Below, one piece after another: positions 45,891 through 56,672 of a stretch of DNA of 64,000 nucleotides. The position numbers and the translations under genes are program-made. Origin of the DNA: Orychophragmus violaceus (lineage: Eukaryota; Streptophyta; Magnoliopsida; Brassicales; Brassicaceae); assembly GCA_030180135.1 (NCBI GenBank), contig CM058231.1, forward strand, positions 53,392,235 to 53,456,234, given 5' to 3'. The notes beneath the pieces were generated by a model. It searched no databases, was not told where the DNA came from, and was given only the letters and a program-made list of their open reading frames with translations. Numbering within the stretch: the first letter of the stretch is position 1; the number at the start of each line of letters is the position of its first letter.

Positions 45891-47189
45891 GTCCGATCTC
45901 CTTTCCACAGTCAAGCTATTGACTTTAAACAAGCGCTGAGTGGGAGGCAACCCACTGTTAGGTCTGCATAATTTATTTTTCGTGTTTTCATTAGCATTTT
46001 ACGTTTCTGTTCTTGGTTTTTGGTGAATTTTGTCTGCAGGATTCGACAGTAATCGCAGTGCGTCGGTCGTTGCGGTCCTGAGCAACGATCAACCATACAT
46101 GAAAATCGCCTAGCAACGATCGATGCACCTAGTGCAACTGTCGATGCCTGAGCGACAGAGGTAAAAATCAGACATAACTCAACCCGTCCATTAACATTTA
46201 ATTTTTTCTTTCTTTTTACCAACCCTTTGATTGACACTACTGGGGACAGTGTGTCTTAAGTGTGGGGGAGGTGCTACTGACTCCTGTTTTCTGTTTTCTT
46301 AAGAGTTAGTCAGTTTTTCAAAATTTGTTTTATTGAGTCAAAACCAGTTTAAGTAAGAAACAATGATTTTTTAAGAAGATTAGCAGCACTTGCAGGAACT
46401 TAAGTAACCATTGGGATGAAGCAGCAGATTATCTCTGACTATTAGAAAACCCAGACATGGATCAGCCTACTGAGAACACCCACATCGCTTCAGGTATCAG
46501 AGGATCCTTTTACTGACTTCAAACTTAATACTGACTTAATTTTCTCACCTAAGGGCTTGGTATACTTTGTGTCGGATTCCTTTGTTAGTTCTGACACAGC
46601 CTGTAAACCTGTCCTATTTGGTTCCCTTCTCCCCATCCATAAAAAAAAGAGAGTAATAAACTGAGGATGAGTTAGTAAATCCGAAGTGGTCATAGGAGTG
46701 GTAGCTACAACTATCATATCCTGTGCATCCATGGAATGTGTCCAAAGTACACCCCAAAACGGGAAGAACAATGATAAAAAAATAAAATGATACCCAATGG
46801 GGAAAAATTAGTTGTTAAGGAAGGGAAAAGAGAAGAAAGGGACTAGAGAAAGATAGTATGGTGGTCTAGAGCTGGCAAGGTAAGAGTCCATGTGCCTTTG
46901 ATCGATATTCCTTAGGTGAGGCCGCACTTAAATACTTGCAGAAAGTCAGTAGGGTGAATTTGAATGCGTGAATGTGATTGTGGAGTTTACTTAGGACAAT
47001 TGCTAAGTGTGGGGGAAGTACATGTTGGTCTTGATGTCTGCAGGTGAAATATTTCAAGTGGATTACTAAGGGGAATCTGAGTGTTGTTTCTTCTAAGATG
47101 AAAAGAGTTTCTGAAAGTTTTCAAACCTCTTCACCATGTTTTGGTTCTTTACTTGCTTGAGGGCAAGCAAGAGCTAAGTGTGGGGGAGT
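45891..47189 (+). other. F1 3' non-coding region with three polypurine-tract-like blocks
   Basis: No pol domain is found. AAGTGTGGGGGA-type blocks occur at about 46257, 47003 and 47175; the last one adjoins the 3' LTR and should be the active polypurine tract. Confidence 0.7.
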
Positions 47190-48347
47190 TGATATACCAT
47201 GGATTTTAGGGCTTTTAACCATGGTATATGTCTTATTTATCGAGTCTATTACTATGTTTTAGAGTCATTTCAGGTATTTAACAGGTCTAAGTACTTTTGG
47301 AGCTGAATTGAAGATTTTGGAGCATTTTGGAGTGTTTGGCCGAGAGACAGAGTTCACTGTCCAGATTTGAGGATTGCGTCGATCGTTGCACACCTGCATC
47401 GATCGATGCATAACGCGAATGGGCCAGACTCGGCGGTTTAATGAAGAATGCTGATATTGCAGAAAAGCCCAGATATTTACACAGAAGCCCAAAACGTGTT
47501 TTAGACTATATATTAGGGTTTTTAGCTACTTGTTTAGGCTACGCTTTACTTAAGTTTTATTTTTATTTCAGAGAGAGTTAGGGGCTGATCCTGTTCTTGA
47601 AAGAGAGAGGATTTTGAACCCCAGATCTTTACTTTGTTTTATGCTATTTGGTTTTCTATTCATGATGTTTTCTGTTTCGATGAACATGTCTGAATAGTTT
47701 ACCTGTTAGGTTTAGGGATTCTCACAAGGGATTTCATGGAATTATAGGTTGATAGATCTGTAGGGATTCATATCTGTTAGTTCTTCATCTAGGATTGTTC
47801 TTACTGCTTAATCTGAATTAACTACCCAGATTTATGATGTTAGGTTGATTGATACAACGACAGTTGGTTAATTAGCTAGAAAGAACCTAGATGAGCAATT
47901 TAATTACTCGCAAAGGAATTTGGTTTATTTAGATTGTGAACATATCGAACCTGGAATTAAAGCTGGTTTAATCTGTTAGTAATTGCAAAGGAATTTGGAT
48001 TGCTGCACTTAGACTTAGAGAATTCTCGCAACGACAGTTGGTTAATTCTATATATGTGTTTGAGTTCTAGAATAGTTCTTAATTAGATCCCGATTGATTG
48101 ATTGCTTGTGTTCCTGATTTCCTGAGAACTCCCTAGACTTAACGCTTCACTTCCTTGCTCACAAACTCGCTGCTATTTACTTTCTGCTTGCTTTTTAGTT
48201 TCTCATTACTTTTGTTTTCTCCTAGTTTAATCTTTTATGTTCTAATTCTATTGTTGACCGGAGTCCCTGTGGATTCGATACCCTAAGTACTACAACTACA
48301 TCACTGTGCACTTGCAGTTAGTATAGGGATTAAAACTCGACCTATCA
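47190..48347 (+). repeat. F1 3' LTR
   Basis: 1158 bp, the same length as the 5' LTR, ending GACCTATCA before the ATAGA duplication. Confidence 0.95.
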
Positions 48348-50562
48348 ATAGACTTGAAGAGTGGATATCACCAAGTCAGGATGAAAGAAGGAGATGAGTG
48401 GAAAACAACCTTCAAAACCAAGCAAGGGCTGTATGAATGGCTTGTCATGCCAATTGGTCTCACCAATGCTCCCAACACATTCATGAGATTAATGAACCAG
48501 ATTCTAAGAGCTTTTATATGCAAGTTTGTGGTAGTATATTTTGATGACATACTGATTTATAGCCACTGCTTAGATGATCATGTTAAGCACCTAGAACAGG
48601 TTATGCAAACACTTAGATCAGAGGCCTTTATGCAAACTTAAAGAAATGCATCTTTTGCACTGATCAATTAGTTTTCCTTGGATTTGTTGTAAGTTCACGG
48701 GAACTTTAGGTGGATGATTAGAAGATTAAGGCAATACAAGATTGGCCAACACCTACAAGAATAGGACATGTCCGAAGTTTCCATGGTCTAGCAAGCTTCT
48801 ACAGGAGATTTGTCAAAGACTTCAGCACCATAGCAGCACCTCTTACCTCAGTGATGAAGAAGGACAAAACATTTGAATGGGGAGAGGCTCAAGAACAAGC
48901 ACTCACACGGCTCAAAACCAGTCTCACCAATGCACCAGTATTGGTACTTCCTAACTTTGATAAAATGTTTGAGATTGAGTGTGATGCTTCTGGTACAGGA
49001 ATTGGTGCAGTACTAGTACAAGGAGGCAAACCAGTAGCTTACTTTAGTGAGAAGCTGAGTGGTGCAACGCTCAACTACCCAACATATGACAAAGAGTTGT
49101 ATGCTCTGGTAAGATCACTGGAAACTTGGCAACATTACTTGCTTTCTAAAGAGTTTGTGATACATACAGATCATGAGAATCTAAAGCACCTAAGAGGACA
49201 TACTACTCTTAAGAAAAGACATGCGAAGTGGTTGGAGTTCATAGAAACTTTTCCCTATGTGATCAAGTACAAGAAGGGGAAAGAAAACATTGTGGCAGAT
49301 GAACTATCAAGGCGACATGCTCGCATAACAACAATGGAGTCTAAGATCATGGAGTTTGAGCATATCAAAGACATGTATGCAGATGATCCAAACTTCAAGG
49401 ACGAGTACCAGGAGACATCTAAGGCAGCATTTGGCGTGTTTTATCAGCAAGTTGGTTTTCTGTTCAAGGAGAAGAGACTGTGCATTCCACAAGGTTCCAT
49501 GAGGGAGTTGATCACTACAGAAGCTCATGGTGGAGGTTTGATGGGGAATTTCGGCAGAGACAAGACTTATAGTGTCTTGAAGGAGCATTTCTTTTGGCCA
49601 CACTTGAAGAGAGACGTGGAGAGGTTCTGTGCCAAATGCATCACATGCCTAAAGGCCAAGTCCAGGTTACATCCACATGGTTTATATATGCCTTTACCAA
49701 TTCCTAACACACCATGGGAGTACATTTCAATGGATTTTGTTTTAGGACTGCCTAAGATCAACAACAAGGATTCCATCTTTGTAGTTGTTGATAGGTTTTC
49801 TAAAATGGCTCATTTCATTGCTTGCAACAAGACTAATGATGCTGTTCAGATAGCTGATCTATTCTTTAAGGAAGTGGTCAAGTTGCATGGAATTCCAAGA
49901 ACTACTGTTTCAGACAGGGACACAAAGTTCTTGAGCCACTTTTGGAGGGTACTTTGGAGGAAGTTGGGCACCAATCTGCTCTATTCCACCACTTGTCATC
50001 CACAAACAGATGGACAGACTGAGGTAGTAAACCGGACTCTCTCAACACTCCTAAGAGCCACGGTTGGTAAGAATATAAGGAACTGGTTATCTTGCTTGCC
50101 ATTCATTGAATTTGCCTATAATCATGCTAAGCATTATATTACTAACCACTCTCCTTTTGAAGTTGTGTATGGGTTTAATCCTTTAGCTACTTTAGATCTT
50201 ACCCCTTTGCCTCAAGCTATCTATACAAGTACAGAAGGAGAAGCAAAAGCAGACTTTGTCAAAAAGCTGTACCAAAGAGTTAAGGAGAATGTAGAGAAGA
50301 AAATCGAGAAGCATAGGCAGAAAGCTAACCAGAGAAGAAAGGAGGTGATATTTGAACCAAGAGATTGGGTATGGCTACACATGAGGCAAGAAAGGTTTCC
50401 CAACCAGAGGAAGTCAAAGCTAACACCAAGAGGAGATGGACCATTCTGAATCCTGGAGAAGATCAACAACAATGCATACAAGCTGGAGCTGCCAGGTGAG
50501 TTAAACATTTCTCCAACATTCAATGTTTCTGATTTAGCTCCTTATGATGCAGGTCAATAAGT
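48348..50562 (+). pseudogene. D1 pol, second part: RT, RNase H, integrase
   Basis: RT resumes with 'SGYHQVRMKEGDEWKT' and has the catalytic Phe-Asp-Asp at 48540-48548. A frameshift at about 48633 and stops near 48708 and 48720 follow. An open frame from 48851 covers RNase H ('FEIECDASGTGIGAVL', 'HTDHENLKHL') and integrase. In the integrase zinc finger the second His is Asn ('LMGNFG' for the usual 'LMGHFG'), while the core Asp, Asp ('SDRDTKF') and Glu ('TEVVNRTL') are present. A TGA at 50447-50449 stops it; the same frame then runs on to TAA at 50560-50562. Confidence 0.9.
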
Positions 50563-50580
50563 TCTGAGGTCATAACCTCC

Positions 50581-50595
50581 TCAAGGGGGAGGGAA
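50581..50595 (+). other. D1 polypurine tract
   Basis: A purine run AAGGGGGAGGGAA lies directly before the TGATGAGG start of the 3' LTR. Confidence 0.85.
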
Positions 50596-51491
50596 TGATG
50601 AGGTCATAGAACCAGAAGCAGAAGATCCAATTTCCATCATAAGGAAAGGTCCATTGACAAGATCAGCAACAAAGGCTTTGTGGAACCAAGTCAATGAAGC
50701 TGTGCAAAGTCTACTTAATCAAGCTACTGACCAAGAGCAAGAACAAGTCATCTCCAGGATGGACAGCCCAACACTATTCAACTCAGCTCAAAAAGGGCTA
50801 ACCATATGTAGCATCATAACTAGCTCAAGAAGTAGCATCGACAGTAGCTCAGGAAGTAGCATCAAACTAGCTCAAGCTGTCGAGGCCAGAATGCTACGAG
50901 TGAAGAAGGCTTCTGATCAACGGCCAAGGACATACCAAACATAAGCTAGGGTATGAGTTTCATTTATACACATTATATGACCGTTTTATCTTTGTTTTGC
51001 AGGATTAATTCTTTGTTTCCCTTAGTAGTTTCAATCATAAAAGTAGCCGTTATAGTCTTTATTTCATTAGGTCCAAAATGAGTCTGTACTTTCCTTTTGT
51101 GTTTTATTTGCTTCAAGTCCCCTAGAAGGGCATAGCTGTTTGGACTGTTTATAAAGCCCCCTCTCACAGCCGTGTATCATTTACCCTCGATCAATAAAGT
51201 ACACCGAGTATTTTCTTCAAGCAAAGACACCGCAACCTTGTTTTCTCTCTTGTTTTGTGTGATTCAAACAAAGAGAAGGCTTCTGTCTTATCAGGATTCA
51301 GACTCATAGGATCTTGTGGCGACCTCAATCCATTCCATCCATTAATTGCCTCTGAGAGAGCTCTTAAGCCAGCAGGAACAATCCCATCTCTAATCAAAAT
51401 CCATCCACTTTGATCCAACCAAGAGATCTCTTAAGCCAGTGTTTAGATCTCCACAACCCATCAACCAAGCTTCTGCCCAAGGGTTACATCA
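50596..51491 (+). repeat. D1 3' LTR
   Basis: 896 bp. Its first 350 bp are an open frame in register with pol. Compared with the 5' LTR it has several substitutions and an extra 12-bp AAACTAGCTCAAG-like insertion near a short repeat of AGTAGCATCGAC words. Confidence 0.92.
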
Positions 51492-52264
51492 TCCCGACTA
51501 ATCAAACTTAATGTGCGGACCGAAACCACCGGATCAGAGTTGCCTCAAAATCACACCAGATACAAAGAAGTGGACCGCGTCCCACTTTCTCAGAAAACCG
51601 GGATCACGCTTTCAAGCGTTACCTCGCAAAAAATGGGAGGACAAACTCTCGAACCTGGATCCAATCCGAGGATCGTCCCATAGGGGATACTCTGACACTT
51701 CAGGTTAATCCAACTCGACCTAATTCATCATGCTTGACTCAATCCGTCACAGACGGCATGGGGGAGCACCACAATATGATAGCAGTCTTGATAGACCGAT
51801 TTCAAGATCATGAAGCTTCTCAGCGAACCGTTCTAGCTCGTCTAGATCAGCACGATAGGAGCTTAGTAGCCATATCAGGCATTCAGGATAGACTGGCTCC
51901 ATTAACGGGAACAACAGAAGGAAGATCTACAAGAAGTCCCCCACCTCGCACACGTCTCTATTTTTCAGGAGTATACGTCATCCCTGAAGAACAGAGAAAC
52001 GCTCCCTCGCTTAATGATGATGGCTACCCGGTCTTAAACCCGATTGTTGGCTCCACAACTTCCACCGTGAATGTCATATCTACGACTTCGACGGGGATCA
52101 CAGCTCGCAAAGTGGCACGAATACCGTACCCTCCGCCATTTCCTAAAAGCTATGAACTAAATAGGCACCGAGTTTTGGGAGAATCTGATGAGAACATAGA
52201 AACCAACCTAACCTAGTCTCCGAAAGAGACCATCTTCATACAAACATTGAGACAATCACCAAGG
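51492..52264 (+). pseudogene. H1 continuation: unidentified gag-like region
   Basis: Beyond D1 the H1 sequence goes on; the frame opened at 39182 meets a TAA at the junction. A frame at 51734-52216 (160 residues) has a helical start ('IAVLIDRFQDHEASQRTVLARLDQHDRS') and a Pro/Ser-rich end. I infer it is the N-terminal part of a Tat-type Gag but see no diagnostic domain. E1 cuts it. Confidence 0.45.
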
Positions 52265-53014
52265 ACCAGATCAGGTGCGAGGAGTGTAAGGGAAGAGTAC
52301 ATCAAGTCAAGGACACTTATATTCCCAAGACGCAACCAACTCCGAACCTGATCAAGACAACGCTTCTTCTGTCCTAGGAAAGCATCAAGAAAATGAGCTC
52401 ATCAATCAACCACAAGGAGAAGCACTTCCACAACTTATCACAAAAGCTATTCCGTTCTTGCCGGTTTTTCAAGGAAACAAGGATGCAACCTTGTTTGTCA
52501 TATCCAAGCAAGTCTAAGCTAAGTCACAAACCAAAGTGAGTATTTAATTTCTATTTTACATACTCACCAGTGTTGTCTTTGATTTTTTCAGGGTTTTTAT
52601 TTTATTTTCTCAAGTAGTCCTTTATCTCCAATGTATTGAGAAAAATAAGTTTAGATTTCCTTTTCTAGTATTTTTTTTTGTCTTGAGTTCGGACAGGAAG
52701 CTGCCCAGCTGAGAGAGAAAGATATAAACTCGTGCTAAGCTTTTTAATTTTTACCCTAGATCAATAAAGAACAAACGTTTCTTGTGTGCAAGAAAAAAGC
52801 CGCCCTCCTTCTTCCTTTTCGTAAGAAGCCATTGGAGAAAGAGTGCAAGAATTATCACATCTCCTTTCACAGAGTGTGTGGTGTCTCTCAATCCATCTGT
52901 TACTGTCCTCATACCGTCAATCATCCATCTGAATCCCTTGACAGTGCCGTACGGCCAGCCATAGATTCACCATCTCATTCCTTGTAGCTCGGTCCCCACA
53001 ACAAGGATGTATTA
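52265..53014 (+). repeat. E1 5' LTR
   Basis: It matches 58535-59279 from ACCAG(A/G)TCAGGTGC onward. The 5' copy lacks about 95 bp present in the 3' copy. It contains TTTACCCTAGATCAATAAAG at about 52750 and ends GGATGTATTA. The left edge is uncertain by about 12 bp. Confidence 0.75.
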
Positions 53015-53016
53015 TC

Positions 53017-53028
53017 TAGTATCAGAGC
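53017..53028 (+). other. E1 primer binding site, tRNA-Met type, one mismatch
   Basis: TAGTATCAGAGC follows the LTR by two bases; the usual second base G is A. Confidence 0.75.
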
Positions 53029-53930
53029 TTAGGCTTAGGCATCAGGTGAATCTATTCATTTTCATTAGTGTTTAGTTTGCTTCTGTTTTACTTCAAGAAA
53101 AATCAGAAGAAAAAATTGATTGTTGCTTTCTCTCATTGCGGCCGAGAAGTGTTAGTTGCTGCTAGGTTTGCTATTCTGCTTGCTTCTGTGATTGGCATCA
53201 ATTGTCCTGCTTTGTTTCTTGTCTTGCTACACGAAAAAGATTTTGTTTCTGTTTTGGTGGTTGGCTGAGTAGAATTGCTAGGGTTTTTGTTTAAGACTAT
53301 ATCGATTGCTTCCTGCATTGTTTAAATGCGCATCTTTGATTCATGTCAGTTTTCTGTCTTGTTTCATTGATCAATTAGCAGTTCTTGTCATTGCATATTT
53401 TCTTTTTCCATAAAACCAATAAAATAGATTGTTTCATTGTTTCCATTTATTTTTTGACGGCTGCATCATCTTCTTAGGTCACACGCTAGGGTTTTGGTGT
53501 TCTGTTTTGTTCTGTGTTCGAAAATTGCCCTAGTTTCTTAAGTTGCTTAGCCTCATTTAGTTATCATATTTCTGTGCATCTTTCTGAAAGTTTACAAAAA
53601 AGAAAAGAAAATGTGTCATAGTTGTTGCATTGTTTGCATTTCGCCTGCATATATCTCTCATATCAGCTAAACTAGAGTTCTTGAATCTGTTTTCTTAGTT
53701 GTTCGAAATCGTTAGAGCCTCTGCATTTTTAGTCTTGTTTTCCTTTTTTTTTACATTCCCGCAAGTTAAAAAAAAAGCAATAGAAAGATCAGAGGCTGAA
53801 ATCCGGCCAGCTTAAGTAAAAAAGGCAATATGCTAGTTTTAGTTCTTTGCACTTCTCTTAAGTTTTCCTTTTATTTTTTCGATTACCTATGCACTTGGTG
53901 GGTTTTTGTGAACCATGAAACACATGTAAC
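53029..53930 (+). other. E1 leader
   Basis: T-rich sequence with no supported gene between primer site and gag start. Confidence 0.6.
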
Positions 53931-54950
53931 ATGGGAGAAGAAGCTCAACCAGTTAATGTGGCTCAGCTGCTCGGTGCCATACAAGCTTTGGGAGCAAGGA
54001 TGCATTAGCTAGAACAGCCCGCACCCGCTCTTGTACCACAAGCTCCTATGCTGCCTCAGAGAGGTCCTGTTAGAAGAGAAAACCATCAACCTGTCCAAGA
54101 CGACACTGATGATGAAATGCCAGACTTGGAAGGTGATCCTCCACCCGCTCCTAACTTCAATCAAAATCCTAGAGGGCAATACAATGGAGGCCGAGAGGAT
54201 GATCACGCAAGAGAAGTTGACTGCACCTACCTTGATTGGGAGAGACGTATGGAATATGTCTTTGAGTACTGCAACTAATCTGAAGCTCGGAAAGCTCACA
54301 AAGAATGCACTAACTTGGTGGAATAAAGATGTGTCTGAGAGAAGGAGGCACAAAAATGGTCAAATAAGTACCGGAGAGGACTCTAGGTATAGCTTGAGGA
54401 AGAGATATGTTCCTGCTTACTATCACAGAGACCTACAGAAGAAGTTCCGCAAGCTTACACTAGGGAACAAACCAGTTGAGGATTACTATGATGAGCTTGA
54501 GACATTGAGGAATATGCTAGAAGTTGAGGATTCTTAGGAAACTTTAATTGCTCAATTCATTGATGGAAATTCATGAAAGAATTCTTCAGAATGATGAAAG
54601 GCAATCCTACCATGATGTAGACGATATCCTTCACAATGTTGTCCAAGATGAACAACACATAAACATAAAGACTTCCTCCACCAGCAAGAACAAAAAGCCT
54701 TGGACACCACAACCAGCACGAGCCATAGAAAAAGGGAAGACGCCTAAGAAAGATACACGGTTTAAGAAACCCATAGATGAAATGCCTAAGACCACACAAC
54801 CAGAATCAAGCAAGGATCCTAATCCTCGAGCTGGAGACCTTACATGCTTTAAGTGTCATGGGAAGGTACACTACGCAAGGGAGTGCCCAAATCAGAGAGC
54901 TATGATCTTCAAATCCATTGGTGAATATGAGTCTCAAGACGAGGCATAAG
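53931..54950 (+). pseudogene. E1 Gag remnant with zinc knuckle
   Basis: ATG at 53931 gives 'MGEEAQPVNVAQLLGAIQAL', as in D1 and G1. Stops occur at 54006-54008, at about 54276, and near 54536, each where D1-like proteins have Gln. The Gag core ('YLDWERRMEYVFEYC', 'RYVPAYYHRDLQKKFRKL') and a knuckle C-F-K-C-H-G-K-V-H-Y-A-R-E-C at about 54846-54887 remain, though the knuckle has Val for the usual Gly. Confidence 0.82.
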
Positions 54951-55017
54951 AGGCTGAAGGTTCAGAAGATGACATTGTGGACTATCCATATAACAGTGAG
55001 CTACTAGTTGTATGATG

Positions 55018-56206
55018 AGCTCTCTGTTCACTCTGTGAACCAGAAACAATCCAAAGAGTGAACATATTCCACTCTCGGTGCACCATTAACTCAAATGTAG
55101 GTAGCCTTATAATTGATGGTGGTTCTTGTACTAATGTGGCCAACAAGTATTTGGTTAATATACAAAGCATCCAAGGCCGTACAAGCTTAAGTGGTTAAAC
55201 GATGAGATCGAGCTACAAATAGCCTAACAAGTCACTATACCATTCATCATAGGTAAGTATGCCGACCAAGTATTATGTGATGTTGTTCCTATGCAGGCAG
55301 ATCATATACTGCTAGGTAGGCTATGGAAATTTGATAAGGAGACTTTTCACAATGGCTGCACCAATTACTATGAATTCACATATAAAAACAAGAAACACAA
55401 TCTAGCACCTCTCACACCACAGGAGGTACACAAAATGCATAAGGCCATGTCTAAAGGATCTGAGGTAAGTAAGACTAACCTCTATGTAATACCTACTACT
55501 ATTCTGAAATCTCTAGAATGTAAAGAGCATGTGCTACTAATGATCTTCAAGGAAGGTTTCTTTTCAGGTCAGGGGCAACATAACTTACCAGCAGCTGTTC
55601 TTAAGCTTCTTGACAAGTTTGTTGATGTGTTTCTAGATGAGATACCACTAGGTATGCCTCCGGTCCGAGGGATTGAGCACCAAATCGATTTGGTCCCCGA
55701 TGCACCATTACCAAACTGTTTTACCTATAAGGTCAATCCGGAAGAGGCCAATGAACTATAGAAGCAGGTAAAAGAATTGATGTCTAAACGATATATCAGA
55801 GAGAGATTGTGTCCCTGTGCAGTCCTTGTGCTCTTAGTACCAAAGAAAGATGGCACGTGGGGGATGTGCGTTGACTGCCGAGCAATCAACAACATCACCA
55901 TCGGGTACATACATCCGTTCCACGCCTTGCTGCATGTTAGACAAGCTCAGTGGTGCCACAATATTCTCCGAAATTGATCTTAGGAGTGGTTACCATCAAG
56001 TACGTATGAAAGAAGGCAACAAATGGAAGACTCCCTTTAAGACAAAATAAGGGTTGTATGAGTGGATGCTCATGCCGTTTGGACTCAACAACGCACCCAA
56101 CACCTTCATGAGGCTTATGAAACATGTTCTAAGATACTATATGTGTCAGTTCAAAGTGGTGTATTTCGATGATACTGATTTATAATACTTGCCTTGATGA
56201 TCACGT
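55018..56206 (+). pseudogene. E1 pol, first part: protease and RT
   Basis: A protease block 'LIIDGGSCTNVAN' is kept at about 55109-55147, followed by 'LLGRLWKFDKET', the linker and RT ('HQIDLVPDAPLPN', 'LLVPKKDGTWGMCVDCRAIN'). Frameshifts and stops are frequent, and the RT active site is damaged ('FDD' is followed by a two-base loss and TAA at about 56183). Confidence 0.82.
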
Positions 56207-56672
56207 TGTTAGAATAATGAGATTTTGAAGATAGAATAGGAGAAAAACACTAAGAATCCGATTAGAATTCTTAGTATCCGTTAGAGGGAGAGTTAAGGGA
56301 GAAAGAGAGTTTGCGGCTTAGGGAAGAAGAAATCCCAAGTAAATTTATCAAATGGCTTTACAAGAAGTTAAATATGCTAGCTACTAGGGCAACAAGAAGA
56401 ATAAATAAAGAATAAGTGGAATAGAACAAAAGACAGCTCATGAGAGGAAGAGAGAGAGAGAGCACCAACGTCATAAGGAAAGCGACAACTCCTTCTTTTG
56501 ATCTGGATGTTGGGATCGACGATGGGGTGGTCGATCTTGTTGAGATCGACCATAAGATCTACGATTATGATCTTCATTATGCAAAGACCTTACTCCAAAT
56601 TTCAGACTTTATTCCTGACTTGATCACTATCTTGAGATATAGCTTGGGCAGTTTGTGATCTCCATTTCAATA
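56207..56672. mobile_element. S1: solo-LTR-like insertion in E1 RT
   Basis: The 466-bp insert starts TGTTAGAATA, ends TTTCAATA and is flanked by CACGT at 56202-56206 and 56673-56677. Removing it with one repeat rejoins the RT frame at Asp-Asp-His-Val-Ser-His-Leu-Glu. Size, 5-bp duplication and TGTTAG start suggest a copia solo LTR. The TA end is unusual, and no other copy is in the window. Confidence 0.65.

Larger units (their letters stand above)
43159..48347 (+). mobile_element. F1: Athila-like gypsy element, non-autonomous, nested in D1 RT
   Basis: It is 5189 bp long, flanked by ATAGA (43154-43158 and 48348-48352), with two 1158-bp LTRs, an Athila-type primer site and a polypurine tract. 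Internally it keeps only the C-terminal part of an Athila Gag and a repeat-bearing ORF, with no protease, RT or integrase. LTR comparison by eye finds about 16 differences (about 1.4%). Confidence 0.95.
39234..51491 (+). mobile_element. D1: Ty3/gypsy retrotransposon with full gag-pol remains
   Basis: The element is flanked by TCCCG at 39229-39233 and 51492-51496. Its LTRs are 39234-40118 (885 bp) and 50596-51491 (896 bp). It has a primer site, gag, protease, RT, RNase H and integrase in gypsy order. It was later split by F1 in the RT. Stops and frameshifts make it inactive. It is inserted in H1. Confidence 0.93.
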
